A DNA stretch of 64,000 nt from Butyrivibrio sp. (GTDB lineage: Bacteria > Bacillota > Clostridia > Lachnospirales > Lachnospiraceae), in the NCBI GenBank assembly GCA_017535785.1, contig JAFXTN010000037.1, positions 62,001-126,000 on the forward strand, written 5' to 3'. Positions 1 through 9,163 of this stretch are shown here, piece after piece. The position numbers and the translations under genes are program-made. The notes under the pieces are model-generated. The model worked only from the letters and a program-made list of their open reading frames with translations. It did no database searches and was not told the origin of the DNA. The stretch's first letter is position 1, and each line of letters opens with the position of its first letter.

Positions 1-288
1 CTTATTTTAAAATTACTTTCTGAAAAAGATATGTATGGATATGAAATGATAGATACTCTGAGAAAGAGATCGGAGAACGTATTTGAACTCAAGGCGGGAA
101 CTCTTTATCCTTTGCTTCACGGCCTTGAGGATAAGGGGATGCTCAAAGTTTATGAGCAAGAATATCTTGGTAAGACAAGGAAGTATTACAGTATTACCAA
201 GGAGGGAAAGAAACTTTTGAAACGCAAAAAGGAAGAGTGGAATGTATATTCGGGAGCAATCGCGAATGTGCTGGCAGTAGGAGTTTGA
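1..288 (+). CDS. PadR-family transcriptional regulator (5' end missing)
   Basis: The reading frame is open from base 1 (ILKLLSEKD before the first internal Met at base 31), so the true start lies outside the window. The visible part is a winged-helix PadR domain: the helix with YGYEMIDTL, the recognition segment around KAGTLYPLLHGLEDKG, and the wing with RKYYSITKEGKKLL. PadR proteins of this small type repress a neighbouring membrane-protein gene. The next gene starts 2 bases after this stop, so the two are co-transcribed. The usual partner of such a PadR is a HAAS-domain membrane protein, which is what follows. Family assignment is firm; the ligand is unknown. Confidence 0.88.
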   Translation, partial: LILKLLSEKDMYGYEMIDTLRKRSENVFELKAGTLYPLLHGLEDKGMLKVYEQEYLGKTRKYYSITKEGKKLLKRKKEEWNVYSGAIANVLAVGV

Positions 289-290
289 CT

Positions 291-1730
291 ATGGAAAATT
301 ACATCAATAAGTTACTGGAGCAGGTGAGATTTACAAAAGCTCACAAGATGATAGCCGATGAGATCAGGTCACATATGGAAGATCAGATCAAAGCTAATAT
401 TTCCGAAGGAATGGAGCCTGAGGCTGCGGAGAAAAGAGCTGTTGAAGACATGGGAGATCCCGTTGAAGCAGGTGTCTCTCTTGACAGGGTTCATAGACCG
501 CAGATTGCATGGGGAGTGATAATAGCGGCTGTTGTTATAGCTATAATAGCAATAATAGTACATATCTATATAAGCAATGAAGTAATAACAGGCTACAAAA
601 TATCTACTTCCGGAGGCCGATTGGTATCAGAAGGTACATTGTTTGCCGTTCATACAATAGAGGGAATTGTTGTGATGTTACTTCTTTATCTTGTAGATTA
701 TACAACGATCGCGAAGTACTCTAAGCTCGTGGCGACAGTATTATTGGGAGCTAATTTTGTATCAAGCTATGCATATTTTACTATGCGAGCTATTAACGGG
801 GTTCCGGGCATGGGAGAAGCAGGCTTTTTTCATTTACTGTGTGCTCGGATGTATGGATATGCGTCATCGCTTATTGTTTTAATGATCCCACTTTTTGCGG
901 GGATACTATATAAGTATAAGGGGCAAAAGACAGGAGCTTTAGTTAAGTCGCTTCTTTGGATATTTGCAACAGCCGTATGTATGTCTTATAAAATAGGAAT
1001 CGGGTGGGAACATTCCAGCACAGTGGTTATGGCATTTTGCATGCTCATAGAGCTTACTGTCGCAATAAAAAAAGAATGGATAAAAGTTCCAAAGATTCCT
1101 GCTATTGCATCCGCATGGTCTTTGTTTACAGTAATTCCGGTGGCTATTACAGGCCTTTTGTATAAAAACAGAATGCTTGAATATGGACATATGGAACGAA
1201 TACGCAGCTTTTTTATTCCGAATACGGAAATGAATAGGATTAAAGAAATAAACAGTGGTCTTGTTCTGATTGGAAGTGGTTCTGTCAGTAGCTTTGGCGG
1301 GAAAGTGAATGTTTCAACCAAGAACTTATTGGGAAAAATACCATGGATCACTCACGAGTATATACTGACGGGGATAGGAGCTACTTTGGGTATAGCCGTG
1401 GTATTGGCTGTGGTTATAGCTGTAGCGGGCCTGATATTTTTGGGAATTATATCTTCATGTAAGTCCAAGAATCAGTTGGGCCAGGTAATGGGAAGCGGAT
1501 GCATGATGTGGCTTGCGTTATATGCTGTTGTCAATATATTTGTAGGATTTGGAATCCTGTCACCGTATTTCGGATCTTTCTTCCCGTTCCTTTCATACAA
1601 CAGATTGAGCGCATCTTATGCCTTTCTTGGAATAATACTGAGTATATATAAATACAAAAATGCCTATCCTGCGCATGTGGATATTGGAATTTTGAAAAAG
1701 AAAAAAGAATTGGATAAAGAATGCGTTTAA
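291..1730 (+). CDS. HAAS-domain membrane protein with SEDS (FtsW/RodA-like) C-terminal part
   Basis: I start at ATG 291, which begins MENYINKLLEQV; an upstream ATG in the same frame lies inside the PadR gene. Residues about 1-75 form a HAAS/permease-prefix domain (short helices, ending near EDMGDPVEAG). The rest is a polytopic membrane protein with about ten hydrophobic segments. The last 150 residues follow the SEDS order: ERIRSFFIPN, then GLVLIGSGS, then HEYILTGIGATLG, then FFPFLSYNRLS near the C-terminus. These match the FtsW/RodA signatures around RIxxFLxP, IGSGG, TDFIFAVIGEELG and LPFVSYGGSS. The loop that carries the catalytic Asp in FtsW/RodA (PxxDPxG) reads PNTEMNR here, so polymerase activity is doubtful. 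It follows padR directly, as is usual for HAAS proteins. Confidence 0.75.
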   Translation: MENYINKLLEQVRFTKAHKMIADEIRSHMEDQIKANISEGMEPEAAEKRAVEDMGDPVEAGVSLDRVHRPQIAWGVIIAAVVIAIIAIIVHIYISNEVITGYKISTSGGRLVSEGTLFAVHTIEGIVVMLLLYLVDYTTIAKYSKLVATVLLGANFVSSYAYFTMRAINGVPGMGEAGFFHLLCARMYGYASSLIVLMIPLFAGILYKYKGQKTGALVKSLLWIFATAVCMSYKIGIGWEHSSTVVMAFCMLIELTVAIKKEWIKVPKIPAIASAWSLFTVIPVAITGLLYKNRMLEYGHMERIRSFFIPNTEMNRIKEINSGLVLIGSGSVSSFGGKVNVSTKNLLGKIPWITHEYILTGIGATLGIAVVLAVVIAVAGLIFLGIISSCKSKNQLGQVMGSGCMMWLALYAVVNIFVGFGILSPYFGSFFPFLSYNRLSASYAFLGIILSIYKYKNAYPAHVDIGILKKKKELDKECV

Positions 1731-1742
1731 CTTGAGTTTTAA

Positions 1743-1794
1743 AAAGTTCCGATCACTTTTATGAATATCATAATTGTGACCGGAACTTTATTTT
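1743..1794 (+). terminator. Rho-independent terminator after the HAAS-SEDS gene
   Basis: A 14-base arm (AAAGTTCCGATCAC, 1743-1756) pairs with 1776-1789 (GTGACCGGAACTTT) with one mismatch. A short T-rich run follows. Confidence 0.8.
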
Positions 1795-1796
1795 TA

Positions 1797-1961
1797 AATT
1801 TTCTTTCTCAGGCAGAGTTGGCAGACAAATGTAATGTTAAGCAGCCTATGATTGCTCGTGTTGAAAAAGCTGTGCATTCTCCCCAGATAAACAGTCTACT
1901 CAAAATTTTGGTGCCTATGGGATATAAGTTGGAGATAGTACCAATGGACAAAAAGAGTTAA
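1797..1961 (+). pseudogene. Remnant of an XRE-type helix-turn-helix regulator
   Basis: The frame encodes LSQAELADKCNVKQPMIARV followed by a segment ending LLKILVPMGYKLEIVPMD. This is the second half of an XRE HTH domain as found in antitoxin-type proteins (LTQKELAxxxGVKQPxIARxE). The first helix is missing, and the in-frame ATG at 1761 lies inside the terminator hairpin of the previous gene, so no plausible start or ribosome site remains. I read it as a 5'-truncated relic. A toxin partner, if there was one, is not visible nearby. Confidence 0.55.
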
Positions 1962-1973
1962 AAATCATAACTA

Positions 1974-2894
1974 TTATCTTTGCTTTTTCTTTTCCTGAGC
2001 AGTAATTCCTTTTAGTAATTTAATATATTCATTCGTAAGTGTTGTCGGTTTGATACCGTTAGGTAGAATATATCCGACTTCCATGTAATCGTCAATCTTA
2101 AGAGGTCTGGCGACGATATTGGGACCGTTGAGCTTATCATTTATGATTCCGCTGCAGATCGTATAACCGTTCATACCGATGAGCAGGTTAAAAAGAGTGG
2201 CTCTGTCGCAGACAACAAGTTCTTTATCACAGTCCATGGTGCTGAGGATCTCTTCCGAAAAGTAGAAGGAGTTGTGGTTGCCCTGCTCGTAGGACAGTCT
2301 CGGGAAAGGCGCGAGATCTTCAAGCTTTATGGATTTCTTTTTCGCAAGCGGAGAATCCTTTCCGACAAATACGTGAGGTTTGGCTTTAAATAAAGGCTCG
2401 AAGGACAGATTGTTGTCCCGAAGAGTCTTTTTGATTACTGTCTCATTGAAGCTATTCAAATAAAGAACGCCGATCTCGCTTCGAAGATGCGCGACGTCGT
2501 CGATGATATCGAAAGTCTGAGTCTCTCTCATATGGAACTCGTATTTGTCGCCGCCGTACTCTTTTAACAACGCAACGAAAGCTTCGACAACAAAAGAGTA
2601 GTGCTGCGAAGAAATGCAGAATCTTAACTTGTTGGAAGTTTTGCCCGTATATCTTTCATCTATAAGGCTCGCCTGCTCCAGGATCTGGCGGGCGTAGCCA
2701 AGAAACTCATCACCTTCCGGAGTCAGAGTTATTCCCTTTTTGGATCTGTTAAATATAGTGATCCCGTATTCACTTTCAAGCTCCTGTATAGCCGCTGTGA
2801 GTGACGGCTGAGCTATAAAAAGTTTTCCCGCCGCTTCTGTTATGCTGCCGGTATCGGCAACTGTCACTATGTAATTTAGCTGCTTTAAAGTCAT
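1974..2894 (-). CDS. LysR-family regulator, probably of methionine/cysteine genes
   Basis: This is a 306-residue protein with the LysR layout: an N-terminal winged HTH (MTLKQLNYIVTVADTGSITEAAGKLFIAQPSLTAAIQELE) and a CysB-like effector domain from about residue 90. It diverges from metE across a 169-base promoter region, the classic arrangement of a MetR/CysB-type activator with its target. It is clearly paralogous to the LysR gene at 46771-47667: both share segments such as RETQT, IDD, LRSE-GV and the NSFYF/TSFYY region in the effector domain. The effector (homocysteine, O-acetylserine or similar) cannot be told from sequence. Confidence 0.88.
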   Translation of the reverse strand: MTLKQLNYIVTVADTGSITEAAGKLFIAQPSLTAAIQELESEYGITIFNRSKKGITLTPEGDEFLGYARQILEQASLIDERYTGKTSNKLRFCISSQHYSFVVEAFVALLKEYGGDKYEFHMRETQTFDIIDDVAHLRSEIGVLYLNSFNETVIKKTLRDNNLSFEPLFKAKPHVFVGKDSPLAKKKSIKLEDLAPFPRLSYEQGNHNSFYFSEEILSTMDCDKELVVCDRATLFNLLIGMNGYTICSGIINDKLNGPNIVARPLKIDDYMEVGYILPNGIKPTTLTNEYIKLLKGITAQEKKKQR

Positions 2895-3063
2895 GTTTTT
2901 TCTACCCTTACGATTTGTTGTCTATATATTATCCATAATTATCATCTGATATTATACCACTTATCATAGATTAAAACTATGGATAACCGACATAAATAGA
3001 TATTATACCTATCGCTTCGCTAGGCGTATACTTCTCATACATACATTAGAAAGGGGTAGAACA
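2895..3063. promoter_or_regulatory. Divergent LysR/metE promoter region with paired repeats
   Basis: The region is AT-rich. It holds an inverted pair TTATCCATA (2929-2937) / TATGGATAA (2978-2986) and a direct repeat GATATTATACC (2948-2958 and 2999-3009) spaced 51 bases apart. A possible metE -10 is TATACT (3027-3032). I see no S-box, T-box or other known methionine leader, so control is probably by the divergent LysR protein. A GAAAGGGG ribosome site precedes the GTG start of metE. Confidence 0.5.
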
Positions 3064-5316
3064 GTGAGAACAGCAGTAATAGGTTATCCGAGAGTAGGAA
3101 AAGACAGAGAGCTTAAATTTGCTTCAGAGAAATATTTTAAGAACGAGATCACAGAAAAAGAGTTAAAAGAGATCGCGCAGGAGCTTAAGAAAGAGCATCT
3201 TACGCTTCAGAAGGAAAATAAGATTGATTTCATCTCTTCAAACGATTTTTCTTTTTATGACAATATGCTCGATACGGCAGTCCTTTTTAACATCATTCCA
3301 AAGAGATACAGAGATCTGGGCGCATCGGAGCTAGATACATATTTTGCAATGGCAAGAGGCTATCAGGGGGAGAAGGGTAATGTAAAAGCACTTGCCATGA
3401 AGAAGTGGTTCAATACCAACTATCACTATATTGTGCCTGAGATTGAAGATGATACGAGGGTGGAGCTTGTAGGCAATAAGCCTTTTGAAGAGTACAGAAA
3501 TGCGTATGCACAGGGTGTGGACACCAAGGTCGCTATAATAGGACCTTTCACTTTCCTTAAGCTTGCAAAGTATGTAGGAAGTAAGACACTCAGCGACTTT
3601 GCGGATGCTTTCGCAGATGAGTACGTTAAGCTCCTTGATAAGTTAAATGCAGACAATGTCTCATGGGTCGAGTTTGACGAACCTTATCTTGTAAGAGATC
3701 TCGACGTAGCAGATATCGAGATTTTCGAGGAACTCTATAAAAAAATCCTTGCAGGAAAGAAAGGTGTTAAAGTCCTTCTTCAGACATATTTCGGAGATGT
3801 GAGAGATGCTTACGACAGGATCGTGAAGCTCGATTTTGACGCTATCGGACTTGACCTTCTTGAGGGAAGAAAGACTCTTTCTCTTGTAAAAGAGAACGGA
3901 TTCCCTAAGGATAAGCTTCTTTTTGCGGGACTTGTAAACGGCAAGAATATCTGGAGAAATAATTACACCAAGACATTTGAAATTCTTGATGAGTTAAAGA
4001 CAGTGCTTGGAGGCGATGAAAACTTAGTCCTTAATACTTCATGCTCTCTTTTGCATGTGCCTTACACACTTGAAAGTGAGACAGAACTTTCGGACGGAGT
4101 AAAGAAGCACTTTTCATTTGCAAAAGAGAAGCTGCAGGAGCTTAAAGAGATTGCGAATATTACTGATGAAGCTCTTTTGACCAATAAAAAATTGTTCGAG
4201 AACAGAGAAGGAAGCGTAGACAAGGTGGTTCAAAACCGTGTTGCGGCTATTAAGGATGAAGACTACACCAGACTTCCGGCGTTTGAAGAAAGAGAAGAGA
4301 TCCAGAAAAAAGAGTTGGGTCTTCCGGCATTCCCTACAACAACGATCGGCTCTTTCCCTCAGACAACAGATGTAAGAAAGAACAGACAGCTCTTTAGAAA
4401 GGGCGAGATCAGTAGGGAAGAATATGTTGAATACAACAAGAAGAAGATAAAAGAGTGTGTGGAGCTCCAGGAGGAGATCGGCCTAGATGTACTTGTGCAT
4501 GGTGAGTTTGAACGAAATGACATGGTTGAGTACTTCGGAGAGCACCTCGAAGGCTATGTATTTACCAAGAAGGCGTGGGTTCAGTCCTACGGAACAAGAT
4601 GCGTTAAGCCTCCGATCATCTGGGGCGATGTATCAAGAAAAACACCGATCACAGTTGAGTGGTCTAAGTTCGCAAAGAGCTGTACCGATAAGCCTATGAA
4701 GGGAATGCTCACGGGTCCTGTTACCATACTTAACTGGTCATTCCCAAGAGAGGATATCTCTTTAAAGGAGAGCACACTTCAGATCGCGCTTGCTATCCGC
4801 GATGAGGTGCTTGATCTTGAGGCGGCAGGGATCAACATAATCCAGATCGACGAGGCGGCGCTCAGGGAGAAGCTTCCTCTTAGAAAATCGGATTGGTACA
4901 GCGAGTATCTTGATTGGGCAATTCCCGCTTTCAGACTTGTGCACAGCGGAGTTAAGCCACAGACTCAGATCCATACACACATGTGCTACAGCGAATTCAC
5001 GGATATCATACCTGCTATAGATGCGATGGATGCTGATGTCATTACATTTGAAGCGTCCCGTTCTGATCTGCAGATCCTTGATTCACTCAGAGAGAATAAC
5101 TTTAAAACCGAGGTTGGCCCCGGTGTTTACGATATCCACAGCCCGAGAGTCCCTTCGGTTGAGGAGATTGTCGAGGCACTTGGCAAGATGAGAAGTAAGA
5201 TCGATGACAAGAAGCTCTGGATCAATCCCGACTGCGGACTTAAGACAAGAGGAGAGACTGAGACAAAGGCAAGCCTGATCAATCTTGTAAAGGCTGCACA
5301 GATTGTAAGAGCGTAA
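3064..5316 (+). CDS. metE: Cobalamin-independent methionine synthase MetE
   Basis: MetE transfers the methyl group of 5-methyl-tetrahydropteroyltriglutamate to homocysteine, making methionine in the cytosol. The 750-residue length is typical. Seen here are the N-terminal start [19 protein letters not shown] and the C-terminal catalytic half with [10 protein letters not shown] (near residue 425), [56 protein letters not shown] (the zinc-binding His/Cys segment) and NPDCGLKTR near the end (second zinc Cys). The start is GTG with a GAAAGGGG ribosome site 7 bases upstream. It forms an operon with metF 15 bases downstream and faces a divergent LysR gene. Confidence 0.97.
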   Translation: MRTAVIGYPRVGKDRELKFASEKYFKNEITEKELKEIAQELKKEHLTLQKENKIDFISSNDFSFYDNMLDTAVLFNIIPKRYRDLGASELDTYFAMARGYQGEKGNVKALAMKKWFNTNYHYIVPEIEDDTRVELVGNKPFEEYRNAYAQGVDTKVAIIGPFTFLKLAKYVGSKTLSDFADAFADEYVKLLDKLNADNVSWVEFDEPYLVRDLDVADIEIFEELYKKILAGKKGVKVLLQTYFGDVRDAYDRIVKLDFDAIGLDLLEGRKTLSLVKENGFPKDKLLFAGLVNGKNIWRNNYTKTFEILDELKTVLGGDENLVLNTSCSLLHVPYTLESETELSDGVKKHFSFAKEKLQELKEIANITDEALLTNKKLFENREGSVDKVVQNRVAAIKDEDYTRLPAFEEREEIQKKELGLPAFPTTTIGSFPQTTDVRKNRQLFRKGEISREEYVEYNKKKIKECVELQEEIGLDVLVHGEFERNDMVEYFGEHLEGYVFTKKAWVQSYGTRCVKPPIIWGDVSRKTPITVEWSKFAKSCTDKPMKGMLTGPVTILNWSFPREDISLKESTLQIALAIRDEVLDLEAAGINIIQIDEAALREKLPLRKSDWYSEYLDWAIPAFRLVHSGVKPQTQIHTHMCYSEFTDIIPAIDAMDADVITFEASRSDLQILDSLRENNFKTEVGPGVYDIHSPRVPSVEEIVEALGKMRSKIDDKKLWINPDCGLKTRGETETKASLINLVKAAQIVRA

Positions 5317-5331
5317 AAGAGAGTAATAAAA

Positions 5332-6192
5332 ATGAAAGTATCGGAAATATATAAGAGCGGCAAGAAGACATTGTCATTTGAGATCTTTCCGCCCAAAAAA
5401 GATGAAGCACTTAAAAATATAGATGCAACGCTTGAAGTACTTACGGAGCTTAAGCCGGATTTCATCAGTGTGACGTTCGGAGCAGGCGGATCTTCAAACC
5501 GTAACAAGACAATAGATATTGCCAAAAAGATCAAGCATGAATATCATGTCGAGCCTGTTGTGCATCTTACGGGGCTTCAGTATAACAAGAATGAGATTGA
5601 TGAGTTTGCTCGTGTCATGAAGGATGAAGGGATCGAGAATGTCCTTGCGCTTCGTGGAGACCGCAATCCGCAGCTTGTTGAGAAGGATGATTTTAAGCAT
5701 GCAAGCGATGTGATCAAGTATTTAAAAGAAACATATGATTTTTGTTTACTTGGCGCTTGTTATCCCGAATGCCATCCCGAATCCGAGAGCAGGGTTTCAG
5801 AGCTTAAGAATTTGAAAAAGAAAGCTGACAGCGGAGCCAGTGCGCTGCTGTCACAGCTCTTTTTTGACAATGATAAGTTCTTTAATTTCTATGATGAATG
5901 TAGGATAGCGGATATAAACATACCGATCATTCCGGGAGTCATGCCCGTTATCAATGCTGCTCAGATAAAACGTATGATCACAATGTGCAACGCATCCTTT
6001 CCCGAGCGCTTTCAGAAGATCATAAACAGGTATGAGGACAACAAAGAAGCACTATTTGACGCCGGAATGTCATATGCGCTGAGTCAGATAATCGATCTGC
6101 TTGTAAGCGACATACAGGGAATCCATCTTTATACCATGAACAATCCGCTTGTTGCCCGCAGGATCTGCGAGGGAATAAGGAATATAGTGTGA
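5332..6192 (+). CDS. metF: Methylenetetrahydrofolate reductase MetF
   Basis: A 286-residue TIM-barrel flavoprotein that reduces 5,10-methylene-THF to 5-methyl-THF, the methyl donor used by MetE encoded just upstream. Family signatures seen are LSFEIFPPKKDEA at residues 14-26 with the catalytic Glu, FISVTFGAGGSSN, NVLALRGDRN, ACYPECHPES and SQLFFDNDKF followed by a PIIPGVMPV segment. The gap to metE is 15 bases and the terminator begins 9 bases after the stop, so metEF is a closed two-gene operon. Confidence 0.96.
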   Translation: MKVSEIYKSGKKTLSFEIFPPKKDEALKNIDATLEVLTELKPDFISVTFGAGGSSNRNKTIDIAKKIKHEYHVEPVVHLTGLQYNKNEIDEFARVMKDEGIENVLALRGDRNPQLVEKDDFKHASDVIKYLKETYDFCLLGACYPECHPESESRVSELKNLKKKADSGASALLSQLFFDNDKFFNFYDECRIADINIPIIPGVMPVINAAQIKRMITMCNASFPERFQKIINRYEDNKEALFDAGMSYALSQIIDLLVSDIQGIHLYTMNNPLVARRICEGIRNIV

Positions 6193-6200
6193 AATAATAT

Positions 6201-6235
6201 AGAGCTTTGGCCTTTGTGACCGGAGCTCTTTTTAC
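6201..6235 (+). terminator. Terminator of metEF
   Basis: AGAGCT (6201-6206) pairs with AGCTCT (6224-6229), extended by GG/CC inside, followed by a T-run. Confidence 0.8.
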
Positions 6236-6308
6236 TATGTGGAAATGTCAAAAGAAATGTGCAATAATGTATCCGAAGTAAACGAAACAATAGAGGGATT
6301 ATGAAAAA

Positions 6309-7499
6309 ATGGATACTTTGATAGTCTTAAGAAATCTGGCGATAATCATTGTCGCTGCCAAGGCATTCGGCCTTTTGGCGAGGAGATTGAAGGCACCGCA
6401 GGTTGCGGGTGAGATCGTGGCAGGCCTACTTATAGGACCTACCCTCTTTAATATTGTGCAAACGGATGACTTCTTGTCCGGAATGGCGGAGATCGGTGTT
6501 ATTCTCCTTATGTTCAGTGCCGGACTTGAGACTGATATAGACAAGCTGAAAAAATCCGGTGTTAAGGCGACGATCCTTGCCTGCGCGGGAGTTGCGATAC
6601 CGCTTGTTTTGGGAACGATCATGTATATGTGCTTCTACGGTTTTTCACAGCCGGGAACACAAGGCTTTATACAGGCTCTTTTTATAGGAACGATCCTTAC
6701 AGCGACTTCTGTGAGCATTACCGTTCAGGCGCTCAGAGAGCTTGGCAAGATCTCCACGGAAGTGGGAACAACCATAATGAGTGCGGCGATAATAGATGAC
6801 GTTATCGGAATCGTGGTACTTACTGCCGTTATCGGACTTAAGGATGCCAACGCCAACCTTGGAATGGTATGCATAAAGACAGTTCTTTTCTTCATAGTTT
6901 CACTTGGAGCGGGAATCCTGATCTTTAAGATCATGCAGAGACTCGATGCGAGATGGACTCACACCAGGAGAATCCCCATCATGGCGATGGCACTTGCATT
7001 TGTGTTATCATATGTAGCGGATAAGTACTTTGGAGTTGCGGACATCACCGGCGCGTTTGTTGCGGGTATCATCTTAAGTTCACTGGATGATAAGGCATAC
7101 ATCGACAGAAAGATGGACATCAACTCATATATGATCTTCGGACCGGTATTCTTTGCAAGCGTAGGACTTCAGACCAATCTCAGAGAAGTGGATGTGACCA
7201 TCCTTGTATTCTCGCTTGCGTTTGTTGCTGTGGGACTTCTCGGAAAAGTCTGTGGATGCGGACTTGTTGCCAAGGCTCTTGGATACAATGCTTCCGATTC
7301 ACTTAAGATCGGTATCGGAATGATGACAAGAGGCGAAGTTGCGCTTATCGTTGCGCAGAGGGGACTTAAGACCGGGATCATAGACGGAAGATTTTTTACT
7401 GCGGTTATTTTACTTATAGTTATAAGTTCGATAATGACACCTATCTTACTAAAGGCTATTTACGCTTCGGATGAGAGGAAAAATGAAGGGCGAGTATAA
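6309..7499 (+). CDS. Cation/proton antiporter, CPA2 (KefB/NapA-like) membrane domain
   Basis: A 396-residue membrane protein of about 12 hydrophobic segments. Recognisable CPA2 features are the N-terminal segment RLKAPQVAGEIVAGLLIGP, the TATSVSITVQALRELGK motif, and the paired acidic site SAAIIDDVIGIVVL (Asp-Asp, ion binding). The conserved GMMTRGEVALIVAQRGL appears near residue 335. It exports Na+ or K+ in exchange for protons. It has only the transporter domain, without TrkA or universal-stress domains. The ATG at 6309 follows an AGAGGGA ribosome site; an earlier ATG at 6301 runs straight into a stop. Its 3' end overlaps the Fur-type gene by 17 bases, implying translational coupling. Confidence 0.9.
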   Translation: MDTLIVLRNLAIIIVAAKAFGLLARRLKAPQVAGEIVAGLLIGPTLFNIVQTDDFLSGMAEIGVILLMFSAGLETDIDKLKKSGVKATILACAGVAIPLVLGTIMYMCFYGFSQPGTQGFIQALFIGTILTATSVSITVQALRELGKISTEVGTTIMSAAIIDDVIGIVVLTAVIGLKDANANLGMVCIKTVLFFIVSLGAGILIFKIMQRLDARWTHTRRIPIMAMALAFVLSYVADKYFGVADITGAFVAGIILSSLDDKAYIDRKMDINSYMIFGPVFFASVGLQTNLREVDVTILVFSLAFVAVGLLGKVCGCGLVAKALGYNASDSLKIGIGMMTRGEVALIVAQRGLKTGIIDGRFFTAVILLIVISSIMTPILLKAIYASDERKNEGRV

Positions 7500-7893
7500 G
7501 ACAAAAGCAAGAAAGTGCATAGTTGATTTTCTAAAGGCTCATGCCGACACAAGATTCACGGTGCGTGAGATCTACGATCAGATAAGCGCCGAGGCCGGCG
7601 GAATAGACAAGACCACCGTGTACAGGAATCTTGAAAGACTCAGCGACCAGGGCGAGATCATCAAGATAAAAGAGCCTAATTCCGACTCATGGTTCTTCCA
7701 GTATTCCGAGGATCACAAGCATTGCAATTCACATATGCATGCGCAGTGCTCGGAGTGCGGCAAGGTATTTCACCTTGAAGAGGACTTTGTTGAGGAGTTT
7801 GAAGAAAAGGTTCGCAAGGAGTACGGACTTGACGTGAATCTCGGTAAGACGGTAATAGTCGGCAAGTGTGATGATTGTAAGAAAAAAGATTGA
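7483..7893 (+). CDS. Fur-family metalloregulator
   Basis: A small Fur/PerR/Zur-type repressor of about 136 residues. The N-terminal winged helix contains RFTVREIYDQI and DKTTVYRNLERLSDQGEI. The dimerisation part has a His-rich segment (HKHCNSHMHAQCSECGKVFHL) and a second CxxC (CDDCKK) at the end, so the structural zinc site is complete. I prefer ATG 7483 (GAGAGGA 4-5 bases upstream) to ATG 7471, which lacks a ribosome site. It overlaps the antiporter gene, and the metal it senses cannot be deduced. Confidence 0.9.
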   Translation: MKGEYKTKARKCIVDFLKAHADTRFTVREIYDQISAEAGGIDKTTVYRNLERLSDQGEIIKIKEPNSDSWFFQYSEDHKHCNSHMHAQCSECGKVFHLEEDFVEEFEEKVRKEYGLDVNLGKTVIVGKCDDCKKKD

Positions 7894-7932
7894 TGATATG
7901 TGAGCTGTAAGCTCTTTTTGAAAGGAAATAAA

Positions 7933-8130
7933 ATGGATAAGAAACAAAAGCTCTTGGATCTCATAGACAGAGCGGGAAAAGGAAGCATAGAAGCCGCGGA
8001 GCAGATCGCGGAAGGCTATTTCAAAGGCTCTTTTGGCGAAAAGAATCATGAAAAAGCCAGGAAGTGGGCTTCATATGCTGCCAAGCACGGAAGCGAAACA
8101 GCGGAAAATATACTCGCGTCATTAGACTGA
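7933..8130 (+). CDS. Small Sel1-like repeat protein
   Basis: A 65-residue protein starting MDKKQKLLDLIDRAGKGS, with one Sel1-like repeat pattern (AAEQIAEGYFKGSFGEKNHEKARKWASYAAKHGS). An AAAGGAAAT ribosome site lies in front of ATG 7933. Single Sel1 units usually form part of larger scaffolds, so this may be a stand-alone adaptor. It sits between fur and the diaminopimelate dehydrogenase gene with no terminator seen. Function unknown. Confidence 0.7.
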   Translation: MDKKQKLLDLIDRAGKGSIEAAEQIAEGYFKGSFGEKNHEKARKWASYAAKHGSETAENILASLD

Positions 8131-8164
8131 GAATATATAAATACATAAATTTAGGAGGAACAAA

Positions 8165-9151
8165 ATGAGCATCAAGATAGGAATTTTAGGATACGGAAAT
8201 CTTGGAAAGGGTGTAGAGCTTGCGGTTGCAGCAGCCCCTGATATGGAGCTTGTAGCTGTATTTACAAGAAGAGACCCTTCTTCATTACAGATAAAGACAC
8301 AGGGAGTTCCCGTTGTTTCAGTTAACGACGTGGAGAACTGGAAGGACAAGATCGACGTTATGATCCTTTGCGGAGGAAGTGCTACGGATCTTCCCGTTCA
8401 GACACCTCAGTACGCTAAGCTTTTCAACGTAGTAGACAGCTTTGATACACACGCAAGGATCCCTGAGCATTTTGCCAACGTAGATGCCGCAGCGCAGGCA
8501 GCAGGAAAGGTCGCAGTTATTTCATGTGGTTGGGATCCCGGAATGTTCTCACTTGCAAGAGTATATTCCAATGCGATCCTTCCCGAAGGAAACGACTACA
8601 CATTCTGGGGCAAGGGCGTATCACAGGGTCACTCTGATGCGATCAGAAGAGTTAAGGGCGTTAAGAATGCCAAGCAGTATACAATTCCCGTTGAGAGTGC
8701 ACTTGAAGCAGTTAGAAGCGGCAAGAATCCTGAGCTTACAACAAGAGATAAGCACACAAGAGAGTGCTTTGTAGTTCTTGAAGAGGGCGCAGATGCAGCA
8801 GCTGTAGAAAAAGAGATCAAGGAGATGCCTAACTACTTCTCTGATTACAACACAACAGTTCATTTCATCAGCGAGGAAGAGCTTCTTAAGAACCACAGCG
8901 GAATGGCTCACGGCGGTTTCGTATTCAGAAGCGGAAAGACAGGCGCCGACAAGGAGCACAACCACATCATCGAGTATAGCCTTAAGCTTGATTCAAACCC
9001 TGAGTTTACAACAAGCGTACTCGTTGCTGTAGCAAGAGCTGCATTCCGTATGCAGAATGAAGGAATGAAGGGTTGCAAGACTATGCTTGATATTGCACCT
9101 GCATACCTTTCAGAAAAGAGCGGAGAAGAGCTCAGAGCACACCTTCTTTGA
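8165..9151 (+). CDS. ddh: Meso-diaminopimelate D-dehydrogenase
   Basis: A 328-residue NADPH-dependent enzyme that aminates tetrahydrodipicolinate directly to meso-diaminopimelate, the single-step lysine and cell-wall route. Seen are the Rossmann start KIGILGYGNLGKGVELAV, the substrate segment MILCGGSATDLPVQTPQ, VVDSFDTHARIPEHF, and SCGWDPGMFSLARVY with WGKGVSQGHSDAIRR in the domain that holds diaminopimelate. Length and motifs match the Corynebacterium/Clostridium enzyme. A TAGGAGG ribosome site precedes ATG 8165. tcdA follows after 12 bases. Confidence 0.96.
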   Translation: MSIKIGILGYGNLGKGVELAVAAAPDMELVAVFTRRDPSSLQIKTQGVPVVSVNDVENWKDKIDVMILCGGSATDLPVQTPQYAKLFNVVDSFDTHARIPEHFANVDAAAQAAGKVAVISCGWDPGMFSLARVYSNAILPEGNDYTFWGKGVSQGHSDAIRRVKGVKNAKQYTIPVESALEAVRSGKNPELTTRDKHTRECFVVLEEGADAAAVEKEIKEMPNYFSDYNTTVHFISEEELLKNHSGMAHGGFVFRSGKTGADKEHNHIIEYSLKLDSNPEFTTSVLVAVARAAFRMQNEGMKGCKTMLDIAPAYLSEKSGEELRAHLL

Positions 9152-9163
9152 TAAGGAACGAAT

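Noticed and set aside
1761-1796. ATG start of the XRE-like protein
   Set aside because: This ATG and the first codons are part of the terminator hairpin of the upstream gene.
2895-3063. S-box (SAM) riboswitch before metE
   Set aside because: None of the conserved SAM-I core segments is present in the 169 bases.
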